Origin: Pseudomonas guariconensis
GTDB lineage: Bacteria; Pseudomonadota; Gammaproteobacteria; Pseudomonadales; Pseudomonadaceae
Direction of reading: 5' to 3'
Assembly (NCBI RefSeq): GCF_900102675.1
Contig: NZ_FMYX01000016.1
Span: forward strand, 1-64,000
Length of the DNA: 64,000 nucleotides
Positions within the stretch are counted from its first letter, which is position 1. Every line of letters begins with the position of its first letter. Shown one piece after another: positions 8,788 through 17,193 of the stretch. The notes under the pieces are model-generated. The model worked only from the letters and a program-made list of their open reading frames with translations. It did no database searches and was not told the DNA's origin. The translations under genes and the position numbers were made by a program.

Positions 8788-9576
8788 ATGCAAAAGCACA
8801 TTCGCTTGGGCTACATCGACCTCAGCTTCCATGCCGCTAGCGCAGCGCTTGTGCAGCGCACGCTAGAGCGACATGGTTATCTGGTGGAAGTCAGCACAGC
8901 GCCTCATGAGGAAATGTTCCGGTTGTACAGCGAAGGACAGGTAGAGATGCTCGTATCAGCCTGGCTGCCAGCCAGCCACGGTGCCTACCTGGCAGCTTGC
9001 AAGAAACCGAGCACTTCCCTTGGAGTTCTTTACAACCCGTTCTGCATTTGGGGTGTGCCTGATTATGTACCGGAGGATCAGGTCGCTACGATTGCAGACC
9101 TGCTGAGGCCGGATGTTGCCCAGCGGATGAGCCGCCGCATCCAAGGCATAAACCCTGGTGCTGGTATCAGTCGCTTTTCCAAAGCCATGGTGACGCAATA
9201 CGAGTTGGATGCTGAAGGCTACTTTTTTGCGCAAGGCACCGAGGCCGATTGCTTCAATCGTTATGAGCAATCCTATGCCGAGCGGGAATGGTTTGTCGTG
9301 CCGCTGTGGCATCCTCAATATCTGCACCATGCCTACAAAATCCGAGCCCTGGATGAACCGCTCGGGCTGTTGGGTGGTGAAGATCAAGCAACGCTCATTG
9401 CCGCCAGTGACGTTGTGCAAAAGATGCCGAAAGAACTGATTGAGGACCTAATCTCGCTACAACCTGGCAATGCCGCGGTCAGTGAGCTTGATTTTCTTAT
9501 CCGTCACAAAAAGCTTTCAGCCTTGGACGCTGCAGACATTTGGCTCTCCCGTCAGTCAGCACCGGCGCAAGCTTGA
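8788..9576 (+). CDS. OpuAC-like glycine-betaine-binding-type protein without signal peptide
   Basis: A 262-residue periplasmic-binding-fold protein. The N-terminal IRLGYIDLSFHAASAALVQ and EGQVEMLVSAWLPASHGAYL resemble OpuAC/ProX-type betaine/choline binding domains. The first residues are hydrophilic with no signal peptide or lipobox, and no ABC ATPase or permease gene is adjacent. The start ATG has GATAAGGA upstream; earlier in-frame starts overlap the MRJP gene. It may be a cytosolic sensor/chaperone or a relic; I cannot decide which. Confidence 0.7.
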   Translation: MQKHIRLGYIDLSFHAASAALVQRTLERHGYLVEVSTAPHEEMFRLYSEGQVEMLVSAWLPASHGAYLAACKKPSTSLGVLYNPFCIWGVPDYVPEDQVATIADLLRPDVAQRMSRRIQGINPGAGISRFSKAMVTQYELDAEGYFFAQGTEADCFNRYEQSYAEREWFVVPLWHPQYLHHAYKIRALDEPLGLLGGEDQATLIAASDVVQKMPKELIEDLISLQPGNAAVSELDFLIRHKKLSALDAADIWLSRQSAPAQA

Positions 9577-9583
9577 ATCAATA

Positions 9584-9602
9584 GCGGGGCCCGGTGCCCC
9601 GC
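9584..9602. terminator. Hairpin between convergent genes
   Basis: GCGGGGC-CCGGT-GCCCCGC forms a 7-bp GC-only stem in the 36-bp gap between the betaine-binding-like gene and the LysR gene. It probably terminates both transcripts. No clear U-tract is present. Confidence 0.5.
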
Positions 9603-9612
9603 CACTGCCCGA

Positions 9613-10512
9613 CTAGCTTTCGAAACGTTTTGCCAGAAAGGCTCTAAGCGATTGGATGGCCGGCGTGAGCGATGTGCGATGGGCACATACCAGCTGAAGC
9701 GGTGCCGGCTGCCCATAGCTTTCCGGGAATAGCTCAACCAGGCGGCCGCTACGAAGATCCTCAGCAACATCGAGCCTGGACTTGTAAACGATCCCCAATC
9801 CGGCGACAGCCCAGCGTCGAACAATATCGGCATCATCGCTGATCCGATCACCTGTCACCTGAACCGTCCGCACTCCCTGTGGGAAATTGAAGCTCCAACG
9901 CTCGTAGGTTTGCTCGCCCATCACATATCTCAGGCAATTATGCCCGCTCAACGCCTCAGGAGATTCCGGCATACCATGACGCGCGAGATACGCCGGCGAG
10001 GCGCAGACTGTTCTGCGGTTCATCGGTGCGAGTGCCAAGGACACCAGGCCCGAGTCACTCAACTGCCCATACCTGATACTAGCGTCCAGATGTTCCCCAA
10101 CCAGATCGGCCACCTGATCACTAACCCGCAATTGCAGACGTACCATGGGGTGCGTTTGCTGAAACTCATCAAGCCACGGAAGCAACACATTCCTGCCGAT
10201 ATCAGATGGCATCGACAAGCGAATAGTGCCAGCGATTTCGTCACGGCCCTGGGTCAACGCCACCTCGCCATTATCAAGTGCTTCCAAGGCTTGCCGCGCG
10301 TGCGGCAAGTAGCGCTCGCCATCATCGGATAATCTCAACCGACGCGTCGAGCGAACAAACAATCTCGCGCCCAGGTTGCTTTCCAGACGCTGAATGGCAC
10401 CGCTCGCCAAGGCGGGCGAGATGTCGAGCAACCGCGCCGCGGCGGAGAAACTACCCGCAGCAGCCGACGATACGAAGACCTGCAGATCATCGATTCGTAT
10501 GATTTTCTTCAC
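9613..10512 (-). CDS. LysR-family transcriptional regulator
   Basis: The protein has 299 residues. The N-terminal winged HTH (LQVFVSSAAAGSFSAAARLLDISPALASGAIQRLE) is followed by a LysR substrate-binding domain from about residue 90. The pattern is of the DsdA/PecT-like group that often regulates oxidoreductases. It faces the second MRJP-like gene across an 87-bp gap and is its best candidate target. It is convergent with the upstream cluster. Confidence 0.87.
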   Translation of the reverse strand: MKKIIRIDDLQVFVSSAAAGSFSAAARLLDISPALASGAIQRLESNLGARLFVRSTRRLRLSDDGERYLPHARQALEALDNGEVALTQGRDEIAGTIRLSMPSDIGRNVLLPWLDEFQQTHPMVRLQLRVSDQVADLVGEHLDASIRYGQLSDSGLVSLALAPMNRRTVCASPAYLARHGMPESPEALSGHNCLRYVMGEQTYERWSFNFPQGVRTVQVTGDRISDDADIVRRWAVAGLGIVYKSRLDVAEDLRSGRLVELFPESYGQPAPLQLVCAHRTSLTPAIQSLRAFLAKRFES

Positions 10513-10599
10513 TTTGACGAAATTCTTTACGTGGTGGCGAGGTTTTTCAGCGTAATGGGAAAAAAGATCATTGCCCAGCCCTTCAAACAGGAACTTGCA

Positions 10600-11685
10600 A
10601 TGAACTTCCCTAAACGACTTGCACTAACAGCTGTGATGGCAGGCTTTATCGGTGTCGCCCACGCCGAGGTGCCGCCAACCCTTCACGTGGTAGCCCAATC
10701 GGTAAATGCTGTATGGAATGCGGTGGCCGTGGACAGCGCCGGAAGCCTATACGTATCCGGCCCAAAATGGACTGGCTCAGCGGGGCCATCCGTATCGAAG
10801 CTGGACCAAGCTGGCCAGCCCCATCCCTTTCCAAACGAGCGCTGGAATAGCAATGACGCGACCATTCCAGCCGAACAGCGCTTCGTCAATGTCAATGCCA
10901 TGCGCGTTGATGACAACAGCCGGCTGTGGATAGTCGATGCAGGCGTAACTGACTTCGGCGGCAAAGTCATTCCAGGTGGTGCAAAGGTCGTGGTCGTTGA
11001 CCTAAAAAGCGGCGAAGTGATCAAGGTCATCCCATTCGACAGCAGCATCGCTCAAGAACATAGCTACATCGACGATATCCGACTCAATGGCAAGCATGCC
11101 TACCTGACGGACGCTGGCGTTCCTGGCATCGTTGTCTTGGACTTCGAAACCAACAAAGCCCGGCGCGTCTTGACGACCAGTCCTGCTGTACGCGCGCCCA
11201 AGAACCGCGACATTATCCTGAGCGGCAAAGTAGTCAGAGCGCCAGATGGGACAGCATTGAGGGTGCATTCCGATCCCCTTGAGGTATCCCCGGACGGGAA
11301 ATGGCTCTACTTCGCACCGTTGGAAGGCCCTTGGCACAAGATTGAAACGCGCTGGCTGGATGATGCCAACGTGCCTGAAGTTGAGCTCATCCAACATGTC
11401 GAGTTCTGGCGAGATCTGCCGCCGGTCGGTGGGACAGTCATGGACAGCAAGGGCAATTTCTACTTCAGTGACCTAGCTGAAGATAGCGTCAAGCGAATCG
11501 CCACTGACGGCACCATTCAGACCATTGCAAAGGACACTCGCCTGCACTGGGTCGATGCACCCGCGTTCGACAACCAGGGCAGATTGTACTTGCCGGCAGC
11601 GCAAGTCGATCGAGTAGGCTTGTTCAACCATGGCGCATCGAAGGTCGAGCGACCACTGAGCGTCTATCGCATAGACCCTAAGTAA
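10600..11685 (+). CDS. Secreted MRJP/yellow-like (SMP-30-like) protein 2
   Basis: The protein has 361 residues. The signal peptide occupies residues 1-22 (LTAVMAGFIGVAHA) and is followed by a yellow/MRJP-type propeller with MRVDDNSRLWIVDAG, HSYIDDIRLNGKHAYLTDAG and GGTVMDSKGNFYFSDLAEDSVKR. It is a divergent paralogue of the protein at 7625-8776. The ATG after the GGAA at about 10590 is chosen because it places the signal peptide at the N-terminus; an upstream in-frame start would bury it. It is divergent from the LysR gene and ends at a strong terminator. Confidence 0.82.
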   Translation: MNFPKRLALTAVMAGFIGVAHAEVPPTLHVVAQSVNAVWNAVAVDSAGSLYVSGPKWTGSAGPSVSKLDQAGQPHPFPNERWNSNDATIPAEQRFVNVNAMRVDDNSRLWIVDAGVTDFGGKVIPGGAKVVVVDLKSGEVIKVIPFDSSIAQEHSYIDDIRLNGKHAYLTDAGVPGIVVLDFETNKARRVLTTSPAVRAPKNRDIILSGKVVRAPDGTALRVHSDPLEVSPDGKWLYFAPLEGPWHKIETRWLDDANVPEVELIQHVEFWRDLPPVGGTVMDSKGNFYFSDLAEDSVKRIATDGTIQTIAKDTRLHWVDAPAFDNQGRLYLPAAQVDRVGLFNHGASKVERPLSVYRIDPK

Positions 11686-11694
11686 CCTCACTGC

Positions 11695-11742
11695 ACCCGT
11701 TTCAGAGCTAATGCGTTACGCATTGCGAACTCTGAAACGGGT
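11695..11742 (+). terminator. Terminator-like long hairpin
   Basis: ACCCGTTTCAGAG pairs perfectly with CTCTGAAACGGGT (13 bp), and the loop itself folds as AATGCG-TTA-CGCATT. TTTATC follows. It closes the MRJP-like transcript and may also serve the convergent DMT fragment. Confidence 0.7.
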
Positions 11743-11773
11743 TTATCGAAAAGCCTTCGCCAAACGTTATGGT

Positions 11774-12520
11774 TCAGGTCCGGCGGGAGCGCGAAGCTAA
11801 TGCAGAGACCACGACCCCCAAAACCACAAGGCCGAGCCCGGCAAGGAACATGGTGGAAACGGTCGCACCAAAAGCCAAGCAAGAGAACACTGTTCCAATC
11901 AGGGGTACCCCAAGGGTGAAATTTGACATGCCAAACGTCGAAATTCGCCGTCCGTACTCCGCAGAAATCACAAAGCACGCCGATGTCGCAATCGGACCGA
12001 TGAAGAACAATTCCTCAGCGAGTTTCCTATCCAGGACAAGGGATGTCGGTGAGCCTTCGCTGACATAGGCTGCAATCGCCAATGGTATGGTAGCCAAGAG
12101 CATCTGCCACGGGGCAAGCGCCAGAGGCGGGGTCACCCACCGATGACGTTTCACATGAAGGATGACAATCGCCCAGCTGACCGCTGCAAGAAGCAGGAAT
12201 ATTGCCCCCAACACTGTTTCCTGATTTGTCCATTCGAGCTCTCCTGGGGAGCACACAGCCGCGATCCCTGACATCCCTATGACAAGCCCTGCAATCTGCA
12301 ACCTGGAGGGCATTTCACGGAACATGACCCAGGCGACAACCACACACCACAGTGGCGTTGTGTATGCCAAGAGCACAGCGCGGCTAGTGTCGACATGAAC
12401 CATCGCCACCATACCCAGACCTGTGAAAGCCATCATCTGCAACAAACCCACGCTTGCGATGATTGGCACATCCTCTCTAACGGGGAGCTTGAGCTGTCCT
12501 CTCGCAACCAGATACCTGGG
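11774..12520 (-). pseudogene. EamA/DMT-family transporter, 5'-truncated
   Basis: From a GTG at 12469 the frame gives 231 residues with about eight hydrophobic helices and one EamA repeat (GAIFLLLAAVSWAIVI...). The frame reads further upstream as plausible transporter sequence (PRYLVARGQLKLPVRED) to about 12520 and then meets a stop. Family members have ~300 residues and ten helices, so the first two helices are lost. The break coincides with an A7 tract at 12521-12527, beyond which opposite-strand foreign sequence begins. Probably non-functional. Confidence 0.7.
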
Positions 12521-13578
12521 AAAAAAACAGCAAGACTACACTGGAACGCGCCGCTGATGAGGTGGCCAATGAGTGGAGTCTTTCTGTTCGCAAGGCTATG
12601 GATTGCTTCGCGCAAACCAATGAGTCAGCCACAGTTTTGTATGCAAAGATCGTAGAGGGTGATAACGGCCTCAGTAAAGAGGAGCGGGGTTCTGGGCTCA
12701 AGTCGGCACTCTTCGCTAATGTGGCTGCGTTTTTGGGCCAGCGAGCCGGATCTCAAGAGATCATGGAAGTGGTTGCCAATCTGCTGTGGAGTGATACTGA
12801 CACTATCGCGAGTATGGCGGGCGCATTGATTGGTGCAGCTAAACCTGATGCCAAGTTTATTGGTGAGATTCAAGACGAGCCGTATATCCGGATGGAAGCT
12901 AATCGTCTTTTTAACATCAGTCAAGGTGATACAGAGGGCACTTTTCCATATCCGGACACCTTATACTGGCAGGCGCCTAGAGCAGCTATTGATACATTGA
13001 CCGTTGCTGATGGTCAGTATGTCCTTCAGGGATTTGGCCCTGTTTTACCCGTCGGTCAGAGATTCAAGGGCCGGCAAAAGGGGGCCGCTTGGCAATGGTT
13101 CGCTTCGTCTTGGGGACAAAGTTTCCTGATTCGAATGCGTGCCGAGCTGGGCGTGAGTAGTCAGGCTGTTGATAAAGCCGTCGAGCGTGAAAAGAATATG
13201 GCTGATCTTTTCGATTACCAATCGCAAGATCTTGAGCTCGAAGCAGAGCTGTCAGTGCCGGATTCAGAGGTTGTGTATGACACCGACATTGACACTCACG
13301 TTGCGGTGCCAACCTTCGCAGTGCAAGACAGCTACACGGATACGCAGCAGACGGTTGCTGTTGATGTGTTGTATGAGGAAGACTTCATTCCTAGCAAAGG
13401 CATTACAGTCGATATCGATGCGCTGTCTACAGAAGCGATCAAAAGCTTTGACCCCGAGTTGATTGGTCAACACCTGCTGTTGATCGCCGAACAACCCAAT
13501 GGGGTAACGCTGGCTACTGGCTACGCCTCGATTGTGGCAAAAGCGAGAGCTACCCGTCTGCGTCACAGGCGCGGATAG
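12521..13578 (+). pseudogene. ADP-ribosylglycohydrolase-family protein, C-terminal part
   Basis: The open frame continues upstream of any good start to about 12493; a GTG at 12562 would give 338 residues. Near residue 78 from that GTG lies SDTDTIASMAGALIGA, the C-terminal metal-binding signature of DraG/ADP-ribosylglycohydrolases. The N-terminal metal site is absent. The C-terminal ~150 residues form an acidic extension rich in D, E and T that I do not recognise. The junction at 12520 with the DMT gene shows the 5' half was removed. Lower GC than neighbours suggests transfer. The enzyme would remove ADP-ribose from targets if complete. Confidence 0.6.
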
Positions 13579-13655
13579 CGACCTGGCCTTGCGCAAACTT
13601 CTGTGAAGATTGCCTGAGGCCCTTTCTCCTCATACGGCTGGCTACGGCTGATAGG

Positions 13656-13905
13656 TGTAGTGGTCTACTAACTCCGGGCATCCATTTAGGCGAGAATGCT
13701 CGCCGCAGAGAGGTGTCTGATGACCAAGCAACGCCGTACCTTGCACCTGAATTCAAGCGCGAAGCAGCCTGCCTGGTGCTTGATCAAGGCTACAGCCATC
13801 CCGAAGCGGCCCGTTCGCTCGGCTTGGTCGAGTCGGCCCTGCGCCGATGGATTAATCATTTTCAGCAGGAGCGCGGCGGCGTCACGCCGACCAGCAAAGG
13901 GAAAA
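13656..13905 (+). mobile_element. IS3-family insertion sequence remnant (left end)
   Basis: The element begins with TGTAGTGGTCTACTAACTCC, which looks like an IS3-group terminal inverted repeat. It runs into a broken orfA and breaks off at TPTSK at about 13905. OrfB and the right end are missing. Confidence 0.55.
13720..13905 (+). pseudogene. IS3-family transposase OrfA, frameshifted and truncated
   Basis: MTKQRRT in the frame of ATG 13720 is the usual OrfA start. The continuation (APEFKREAACLVLDQGYSHPEAARSLGLVESALRRWINHFQQ) lies in a second frame, so one base is missing at about 13741-13744. The helix-turn-helix is recognisable. The leucine-zipper region and the OrfA/OrfB slippery site are lost at about 13905. 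It cannot make a transposase. Confidence 0.75.
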
Positions 13906-13943
13906 GGGGACTGATTTATTTCTCAGGAAATAGCTCAGTCCTC
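13906..13943. repeat. Imperfect 16-bp inverted repeat at IS remnant edge
   Basis: GGGGACTGATTTATTT faces AAATAGCTCAGTCCTC across 6 bp, with 13 of 16 positions pairing. It sits exactly where the IS3 remnant ends and could be the edge of another element or a 3' hairpin. Confidence 0.4.
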
Positions 13944-14146
13944 ATTTTTCACCCTGCCATTGTAATGGACAGAATTTCAGCTCACATCGACTGGCATGAG
14001 TCACCCCATGCAGCCTTGAGTTTTTTTAAATTTTGCGAATCAGACATGCGATGTCCCTTCGAGTCCTTGTAAATGGAGATGTGCTTTCGACAAGCGTTCC
14101 AGTCTTTGCCTCAGGGTACTTTCCCCTGTCGCTTTGTTGAGAGTGT

Positions 14147-15529
14147 TTAATTACGATGGCCTTTGGCCTCCGCCTCTTTTTGCACCTCTTGAACGTAATC
14201 TTCTCCCGTTCTAACTTTCTCCAAAAGATCTTTGCATGCTTCAGAATAACGGTGGGATTGAACTTCTGCTCCGTTCATTATCGCGCAGTGATACTTGTTG
14301 TCGAACTTCTTGAGGTCGACTCCAGCAGTCTCAGAAATCGTCCTGATTAAACGATCGCAAGCATGCCATGCCTGATATCCCATCGCCTGACCCAGAGTGG
14401 TAAGTGTATAGGGAAAATTAAGGTTGAAGGCCAGACCATCAGCGCCGTCGGCTATTCCGTATAATTTTGCCAATTCCCCGTCAGCCTCTGTAACGTTGGC
14501 CAACACTTTATAGTCGACCTGAATAGGATTTCTGGGAATATCGGTCCGCACGAGTTGGTAGGTCCGAGCGAGTAAGGCCCTTAATAATCTGGGGTTCACA
14601 TTCTTAAGCGCTTCATTCGCGCCAAAGGCAGAGTAGACCCAACTAAAATCATTGGCGACGATGCTTTTTATGATCACACTTCGGTGATCTGAAACCGGAA
14701 TAAGTCTTTCACGACGAGGGTATTCCTCCGCGAGATCACGGTTTTCCCACTCAAGAATGTAAATATTAGGTATGAGCTTGCCTTCCTCCGATAGAATTTC
14801 GTCAATGTCCGCAAGAATTGCTTTAATGTTGGGGTCTTCAGCCCTGTAGCCAATGAACACTAATGGATGTTCAGCGAAAAACGCGAGAAGCTTTGCGGAC
14901 AGGTATTTCTTGCGTTTTACAAATTCCTCATAGTCAGTTCGCGTTAGTACGATGCTCTCGGGTTGAGAGACACAGCCATGGATTTTAAATATCTCTCCGA
15001 TACTTGAATGATTGGCGTAAAGGATCCGTTGCCCCACGATAGCTTCGTAATCTGGGAAGATTCCCTCCAGCAACTCATCGTAATTGGTAGTAATCACGGA
15101 GTGCGGCCGAATTTTCTGCAGAAGTTCGATTTCATCCTGTAGGCCGGGCTTTTCCGTTGCTAGAAGCTCTTTGAGAATCCTGGCTACAGTGTATTTGATA
15201 TAGACCTGCGGCGAGGTCGTTTCTTCAAATAGCTCCTGTGGAAACTGGTCTTGGCCAGCACCCCACGCCCAATCGTTGTACCTCTCCGAGAATTCAGTGC
15301 CAATGTCCACGAAGTCGGGGTAGCGTTGCTTGTAGTAGGCGAACTGTCGTGTAATCTCTGGACAGCGCGCCGCTAGCTCCTTCAACAGTTCTTCCCAGTT
15401 AGGACCCTTTAGGTAGCGTTTCGTGAAACCTGACCCCACGAACAATATGGGCTGGCATGCCATATCTCCTATACAGGTTTTGATGTCCTCCGTTACATCT
15501 TCGATGTATTTCGCGTAATCCCTAGGCAT
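14147..15529 (-). CDS. Orphan SIR2-domain protein (probable NADase defence effector)
   Basis: An intact 460-residue protein. Residues ~25-250 form a SIR2-like Rossmann domain: V31-G-S-G nucleotide loop, T147-T-N-Y-D, the catalytic histidine H184 in FKIHGC, and VFIGYRAEDPN at 224-234 (the usual GYS-x-x-D region). The C-terminal ~210 residues are not recognised and do not clearly resemble the SLOG domain of Thoeris ThsA. SIR2 domains of this type in phage-defence proteins cleave NAD+. A strong ribosome-binding site (GGAAAGGGAG) precedes the ATG. There is no partner gene on either side. Its low GC and remnant-filled surroundings indicate horizontal transfer. Confidence 0.8.
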   Translation of the reverse strand: MPRDYAKYIEDVTEDIKTCIGDMACQPILFVGSGFTKRYLKGPNWEELLKELAARCPEITRQFAYYKQRYPDFVDIGTEFSERYNDWAWGAGQDQFPQELFEETTSPQVYIKYTVARILKELLATEKPGLQDEIELLQKIRPHSVITTNYDELLEGIFPDYEAIVGQRILYANHSSIGEIFKIHGCVSQPESIVLTRTDYEEFVKRKKYLSAKLLAFFAEHPLVFIGYRAEDPNIKAILADIDEILSEEGKLIPNIYILEWENRDLAEEYPRRERLIPVSDHRSVIIKSIVANDFSWVYSAFGANEALKNVNPRLLRALLARTYQLVRTDIPRNPIQVDYKVLANVTEADGELAKLYGIADGADGLAFNLNFPYTLTTLGQAMGYQAWHACDRLIRTISETAGVDLKKFDNKYHCAIMNGAEVQSHRYSEACKDLLEKVRTGEDYVQEVQKEAEAKGHRN

Positions 15530-15964
15530 CTCCCTTTCCTCTCATTGCGGTAATGGCACAATGTCATATCGCATTTCTCTGCCTGTCTTTCAAGGGGTAA
15601 GAAAGGGCTTACTAACTCATGTAGAGAGAGCGGGATGCGGGTCCATAGATATTTGGACGGAGCACGATTGCTCTGCGATGTAGGTCAATCGATGACGACC
15701 AGCGTCGCATTGAGCGGGCGCTACTCAACCGGCATGTAGTTCTCGTCGATTGGCTGAGTCGAAAGCAGCCGCTCGCGACTGGAAGCTATGCAACTGAAAC
15801 TGCCTGCTGCGAAGGCTCTGTAGCGGACAAATACGGCGTGGTGAAGCTGTGTGCCGTTCCAGTGGGAGCAGTTTTACCGGCGGAGAATGCGAAGGGGTGC
15901 ATGGCAGCGGCTTCGCAGATTTTCGCAGGTGAGCCCGCTCCATCAGAGATAGCGTCGGCCGTTA
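15530..15964. other. Non-coding stretch upstream of SIR2 gene
   Basis: It should contain the SIR2 promoter; a TTGAAA box on the minus strand near 15590 is a candidate -35. No family-like open frame was found, and no tRNA. It ends at the MITE's left end. Confidence 0.4.
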
Positions 15965-16119
15965 GGGTCTGTATGAAAAGTCTTTAGACGAAGGTCAGGC
16001 AAGGCGAAAGCAGCCGAAGAACGGTCGGAGTCGCGCTCGACTTTAAGGGTTGTAAATGAGTATTCCGAGGCTGTTTTCAACGCAGCATCACCGAGTATCA
16101 AGGCTTTTCATACAGAACC
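15965..16119. mobile_element. 155-bp MITE (IS5-type ends)
   Basis: The left end GGGTCTGTATGAAAAGTCTT and the right end, read in reverse as GGTTCTGTATGAAAAGCCTT, are terminal inverted repeats differing at two positions. TA lies immediately outside both ends (15963-15964 and 16120-16121), consistent with a 2-bp target duplication. It has no coding capacity. The interior shares blocks with the segment at 48073-48214. It interrupts the 5' side of the Imm8 gene. Confidence 0.75.
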
Positions 16120-16120
16120 T

Positions 16121-16453
16121 AAAGGAACTGTCATCTGATGAGCTTGATATACGCTCTTATGTGCCAGCTGATTCAGAGTTTTTTTTATAGGGCTAAGGCT
16201 TCGCATTGGTCCGGAAGGGACTAGCGCTGGGGATGATTTCGAAGTGTTTGTTTGCACTCCGGAATGGCTGGCGAACAATATATGGGAGCCGGTATGGGGA
16301 AGGCACTTGTTGATCGTCAAGAATTTTCATTATCAGCTAATTGTTGACGCGATAATCAAGAATATATCGCAATTTGAAGGGGCTAGTTGGCCTGAACTCG
16401 CATGCAAATCAGCACGTTTTTACGCTTGGGAGTTTGAAGGCTATCAAGCCTGA
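16121..16453 (+). pseudogene. Imm8-family immunity protein, frameshifted
   Basis: Two frames together read as an Imm8-type immunity protein. The first (KELSSDELDIRSYVPADSEFF, from 16122) stops at TAG after a run of eight T (16179-16186). The second continues IGLRLRIGPEGTSAGDDFEVFVCTPEW, then VWGRHLLIVKNFHYQLI and FYAWEFEGYQA to 16453. A ninth T would restore one frame. The expected N-terminal Met is absent because the MITE ends directly upstream. No cognate toxin gene remains nearby. Family recognition is from the CTPEW and GRHLLIV patterns. Confidence 0.65.
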
Positions 16454-16510
16454 AACTGCCCCCGGTGCGGCACCTTCGAGAATTCTAGTGAAGGACTTTG
16501 GTGCCGCCTA

Positions 16511-16729
16511 TCAGGCGCAAAGCACAACAACCCCATCCTCTTCCTCATCCGGCACTTCATCCGTGACAATCACCCGCGCATGAGCACTTCGCTCATCTTC
16601 GATTCGCAACCCGAAATACCGTTCATCGTTGTCATCCCAAAACGCTTCCACCTGGGCCATGGAGGCGTTTTCGAGGAGTACCTCGGCGCTGTGTTCCAGG
16701 ATGATCGAGTAGCGTGTTTGGGTATTCAT
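16511..16729 (-). CDS. Small acidic hypothetical protein
   Basis: A 72-residue acidic protein starting at ATG 16729 (MNTQTRYSIILEHSAEVLLE). It ends in an EDERSAHARVIVTDEVPDEEEDG-like acidic tail. An upstream extension of 30 residues is open but has unlikely composition. I do not recognise a family. Codon use is more Pseudomonas-like than in the SIR2/Imm8 region, so it may be the first native gene after the island. Confidence 0.55.
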   Translation of the reverse strand: MNTQTRYSIILEHSAEVLLENASMAQVEAFWDDNDERYFGLRIEDERSAHARVIVTDEVPDEEEDGVVVLCA

Positions 16730-17067
16730 TACAAAGGGGCTCGCGAAGGCGGGGTGGTGGAGGGGTCGTAAAAAATGCGATGCCATTATGCCGTCTTGCT
16801 GGATTTCAGCCCTAACCACTCATCGTTTCAATGACGTTTCTGTACCCAACGGTATGGCTATCCGTCGGGTTATGGCCGGGCGGGGTGGGATTTCGTAGCA
16901 ATACCTTTCAGATCAAACCCCAGTCCTTGCGCTGATCGAGCCGCAGGGATAAATTCCCCCGGTCGCGGCAAATTCCGCGTCCGGGTTTGGCGACCCGAAC
17001 GAAAAGGCGCAATGGCGCCCAGATCACGATTGCAGGCGCTTTTTTTGTGCCCGCAGTCTCGTGTAAT

Positions 17068-17141
17068 GGCGGCTGTGCGTGGGAGACCTTCGGGTCTGCC
17101 GAGTTCCTTTTCCTCGGTTCGCCAACCTGCGTACAGCTGCC
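17068..17141 (+). ncRNA. Candidate structured RNA, three-way junction
   Basis: GGCGGCTGTGCG (17068-17079) pairs along all 12 positions (two G-U) with CGTACAGCTGCC (17130-17141). Inside it, GAGACC-TTCG-GGTCTG is a tetraloop hairpin and CCGAG...CTCGG a second arm. This makes a compact three-way junction 50 bp upstream of two overlapping small ORFs. It recalls recurrent Pseudomonas leader RNAs and loosely the C4 antisense RNA family; the family match is from memory and unverified. Confidence 0.55.
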
Positions 17142-17193
17142 ACCCTAATCGTTTGGCGACGGTTGGCGTGGTGCTTCAAATGAAAAGGACCTC

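Noticed and set aside
13656..13905. Functional IS3 element
   Set aside because: OrfA is frameshifted and truncated, OrfB and the right inverted repeat are absent.
15540..15964. Possible toxin gene between the SIR2 gene and the MITE
   Set aside because: Only short frames of unconvincing composition exist; no toxin or nuclease motif could be read in any frame.
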